A stretch of DNA of 64,000 nt, taken from Rhabdornis inornatus. Lineage: Eukaryota > Chordata > Aves > Passeriformes > Rhabdornithidae. The number at the start of each line of letters is the position of its first letter. Position 1 is the first letter of the stretch. The position numbers were made by a program, and so were the translations under genes. The notes under the pieces are model-generated. The model did no database searches. It saw only the letters and a list, made by a program, of their open reading frames with translations, and was not told the origin of the DNA. The stretch lies in NCBI GenBank assembly GCA_013397075.1, contig VWZS01000547.1, positions 1,768,390-1,832,389 of the forward strand, written 5' to 3'. Shown here piece by piece: positions 61,711-64,000 of this stretch.

Positions 61711-64000
61711 AATCCACCACAAATTTGTTCAGATACATTGACTTCTTTCAACATGGAACAGGGAAACACCATAAGAACTTTACAGTAACCTTCTGCTTCA
61801 ACAAGAATAAAATATGTAACTGATTAAATCTGAATTAACAGTTCAGAAAATGTTTCTTAATGCCATGTGGCACATGCATCTTAATTATCTGACTGCTCCA
61901 TCAGTGTTTCCATGAGAGAAAAGGCTTCTGCAAATTTTCAACTGCTTTTTATTCCTTCTTCCTTCCATTTTTAAAGTAACAGAAACTGCTTCCAGTCTCC
62001 TAGTGGTGGACTCAGCTGCATTTGAAAGGGTGGTTTAGAACTTTTACTAGATTCAACTGTGGTTAAAAGCTTCAATACTTGTGAGAATTTATCCCAAATC
62101 ATCCCAGTTTCAACTTTCAATGTACTACAGAGTCTAGCTGACAGGTTTAGCTTTCCTCCCAGTAACCCCCCCAGGGCTGGTTATAAGTTACACACAGTTT
62201 TCATAATGCACTTGGCTGTTACTGTAAATTGTTGCTGGCTGTAAATGCAGACCTGAAATGAAACAGCCATATCTTGGACAGCTCACTCTGATCAAGATTT
62301 CCTGACAGTTTCAAAACTAGAAGAAACATTTTCCACAAAAAAAGCAAGGACTGGCCATTTCCCTCTCTATAATTTCTATTGTGGATACCCTTTTAGAAAA
62401 TAACATTTCAAAAGGAAAAATATAAGCCAAAATTCACAGCTACACATGTACAAACCCCACTAAAGTTGATAAAAAAATACACTGTATTGCATCTCCCATG
62501 CTAATGGTTGATGCAACTGAAGGTACATAAGAAAACAATAAATATATTTTTCTGGTTTTGTCAGCTGCCAATAAAAATAAAAATAAACATTGCTTTCTCC
62601 CATTCAGGTCAAAAGATAAAACTTAATTGATATCTTCACCCCAACAAAATATAGAGACTGTCCTGCGTTCATTGAGCTCCAAAGGAAAAGTCTTTTCCAG
62701 GGACTGTTTATGGCATAAGGAAAATATCTGCATAGGAAATGTGATGTCCAGCATAGCATCCTGGTGTACAAAATTCACTGGGAAGGTTGTTAATAGGGAA
62801 TACTGCTTTCTTAATGTGTTTCTTAATATTTTCATACTCTGACCTCTTTCCATTTTCTGTCCGAGGTGAATCTCATCGCAGTAACCTAGACCATTGCATT
62901 TCTTAACTTCAAATGAATCCAAAGAAGTTAGGAAGTTAGAGAAGCAGAAATTTGTGCCAAATTAGGTGCAATTCACTGCTCCCAGAGAAGGAAAGCATAA
63001 GCAGAAAGATTTGACATCTCCAGAGACTCTGTGTAGAAGAGAAAGTGATTACATTGCACTGATATTTTTTTAAATAGTGAATCTTTTACATGACATTGGT
63101 TGGGCTTTACTTATTTTAAGTTATGCTATTCTTGGTACTTTTCATACAGCTTTTTTTGGATCCTAACCGTGGATCCAAAACCAAGTACCTGAGCTAAATC
63201 TGTTGATACTTTTATTTTCTGTCACATTCATATTTGGCATCTTTCACATTTTACTTCACATTTCTTCTTTGAAATCACTGGAATTTATCCCCTAAAACTA
63301 TGCAAGGAGAAAAGCAGGCCTGTACAATAAAAGGAAATTATACACCCAACATATACATATGCACAATGAAAATCTTGTTTGTGATTTTCCATGCAAAGAA
63401 ATGGGATACCTGCGATGTTCCAAATTCCACCCCACAGTAACTTTCAAAAACACATCCATTCTCTTTGAAAATTCTTCTGAATTACTCTGCCACGCTCACT
63501 TGTGCAGAAATCAGGGCTAACAAGATGAAAGGCTCGTTCTATCAGGTTTACTTAGCACTGAACTACTGCCCAAAGCACCTCAGCCACCTCCTGCTGCTCC
63601 CAGCCCACACACAAAATTCACTCTGTGCTGCTGTGCTCCTGCTTTATGAGGCCCAAAATCCCCAAACCTAAGACTGAAGTGCTGCACTTCTCTCCAGACG
63701 ATGGCAGATCCAGAGGCTTGCCAGGCTCCAAAATAAACCCAATTATCCTGTGCATTGCCCCAGCTGAACTCTCTCTGCTTCCAGGAACACAAGCAGCAGC
63801 ACCAGGTAGCCAAGTATTCAGATCATGTCATCTTCCAAGACTTAAAAAGAAAATAATTATCCTCCAGTAATTGAAAATACAAAATGAGGTTTAACATCGT
63901 GTTCTGATCTTTTTATTTCATGCTGTGAGAGGATTAATTGACTGAGAATGGAAAGTGCTCCCAGACTGCTGTACCTGGCCCGATGTACCCCTCATGCTCG
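61711..64000. other. Non-coding single-copy DNA
   Basis: No gene is recognised. A 99-codon minus-strand frame at 62623-62922 is cysteine- and lysine-containing but matches nothing I know. A compound inverted repeat lies at 63134-63189 and is listed separately. Confidence 0.55.
63134..63189. repeat. Compound inverted repeat
   Basis: The inner arms TTTTGGATCC (63154-63163) and GGATCCAAAA (63171-63180) are perfect around a seven-base loop. The outer arms GGTACTT (63134-63140) and AAGTACC (63183-63189) are also perfect. The two stems are joined by unequal spacers (13 and 2 bases), giving a bulged cruciform. Confidence 0.75.

Noticed and set aside
1..64000. CRISPR arrays, operons, tRNA or rRNA genes, prophage
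   Set aside because: No regularly spaced short direct repeats, no tightly packed genes and no cloverleaf-like RNA gene were seen. The repeats present are vertebrate CR1, LTR-like and minisatellite sequences.

Overview
The window looks like non-coding DNA from a bird genome, most likely a songbird. It is mostly AT-rich single-copy sequence with few repeats. The recognisable repeats are CR1 LINE 3' ends, including one with the bird-typical (AATCACAG)n tail, plus fragments that resemble avian retroviral LTRs. There is no bacterial gene organisation, no tRNA or rRNA gene, no CRISPR array and no long open reading frame of a family I recognise. The region is best read as one or more very long introns, or a gene-poor intergenic stretch.

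Layout: (1) 1-15.9 kb is single-copy DNA. It holds one convincing internal coding exon on the minus strand (1511-1570) with strong splice sites on both sides, a small GC-rich tandem patch at 10.26-10.34 kb, and a 22-bp exact dispersed repeat at 13.64 and 14.75 kb. (2) 15.87-16.15 kb is an ancient, degraded CR1 on the minus strand. (3) 16.2-32.7 kb is single-copy DNA with weak exon-like signals on the minus strand. (4) 32.73-33.62 kb is the most unusual block: a GC-rich minisatellite of about 50-bp units in a 200-bp higher-order repeat, next to a CpG-island core with a CTCF-like motif and a perfect 19-bp inverted repeat. (5) 33.6-45 kb is single-copy DNA. (6) 45.0-46.3 kb holds two LTR-like stretches. 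(7) 48.60-48.85 kb is a plus-strand CR1 3' end. (8) 55.36-56.51 kb is an exact 578-bp tandem duplication split by a single N, probably an assembly artefact inside an LTR-like element. A CR1 with an internal 36-bp duplication follows directly. (9) 61.52-61.71 kb is a minus-strand CR1 3' end with a doubled tail. The rest to 64 kb is single-copy.

Nothing here supports a multi-gene pathway or operon. If 1511-1570 is a real exon, its gene runs right to left, and the remaining ~62 kb would be its upstream intron or 5' flank. The CpG island at 33.4 kb is then the best candidate for a promoter or alternative first exon, but no sequence link between the two can be shown.
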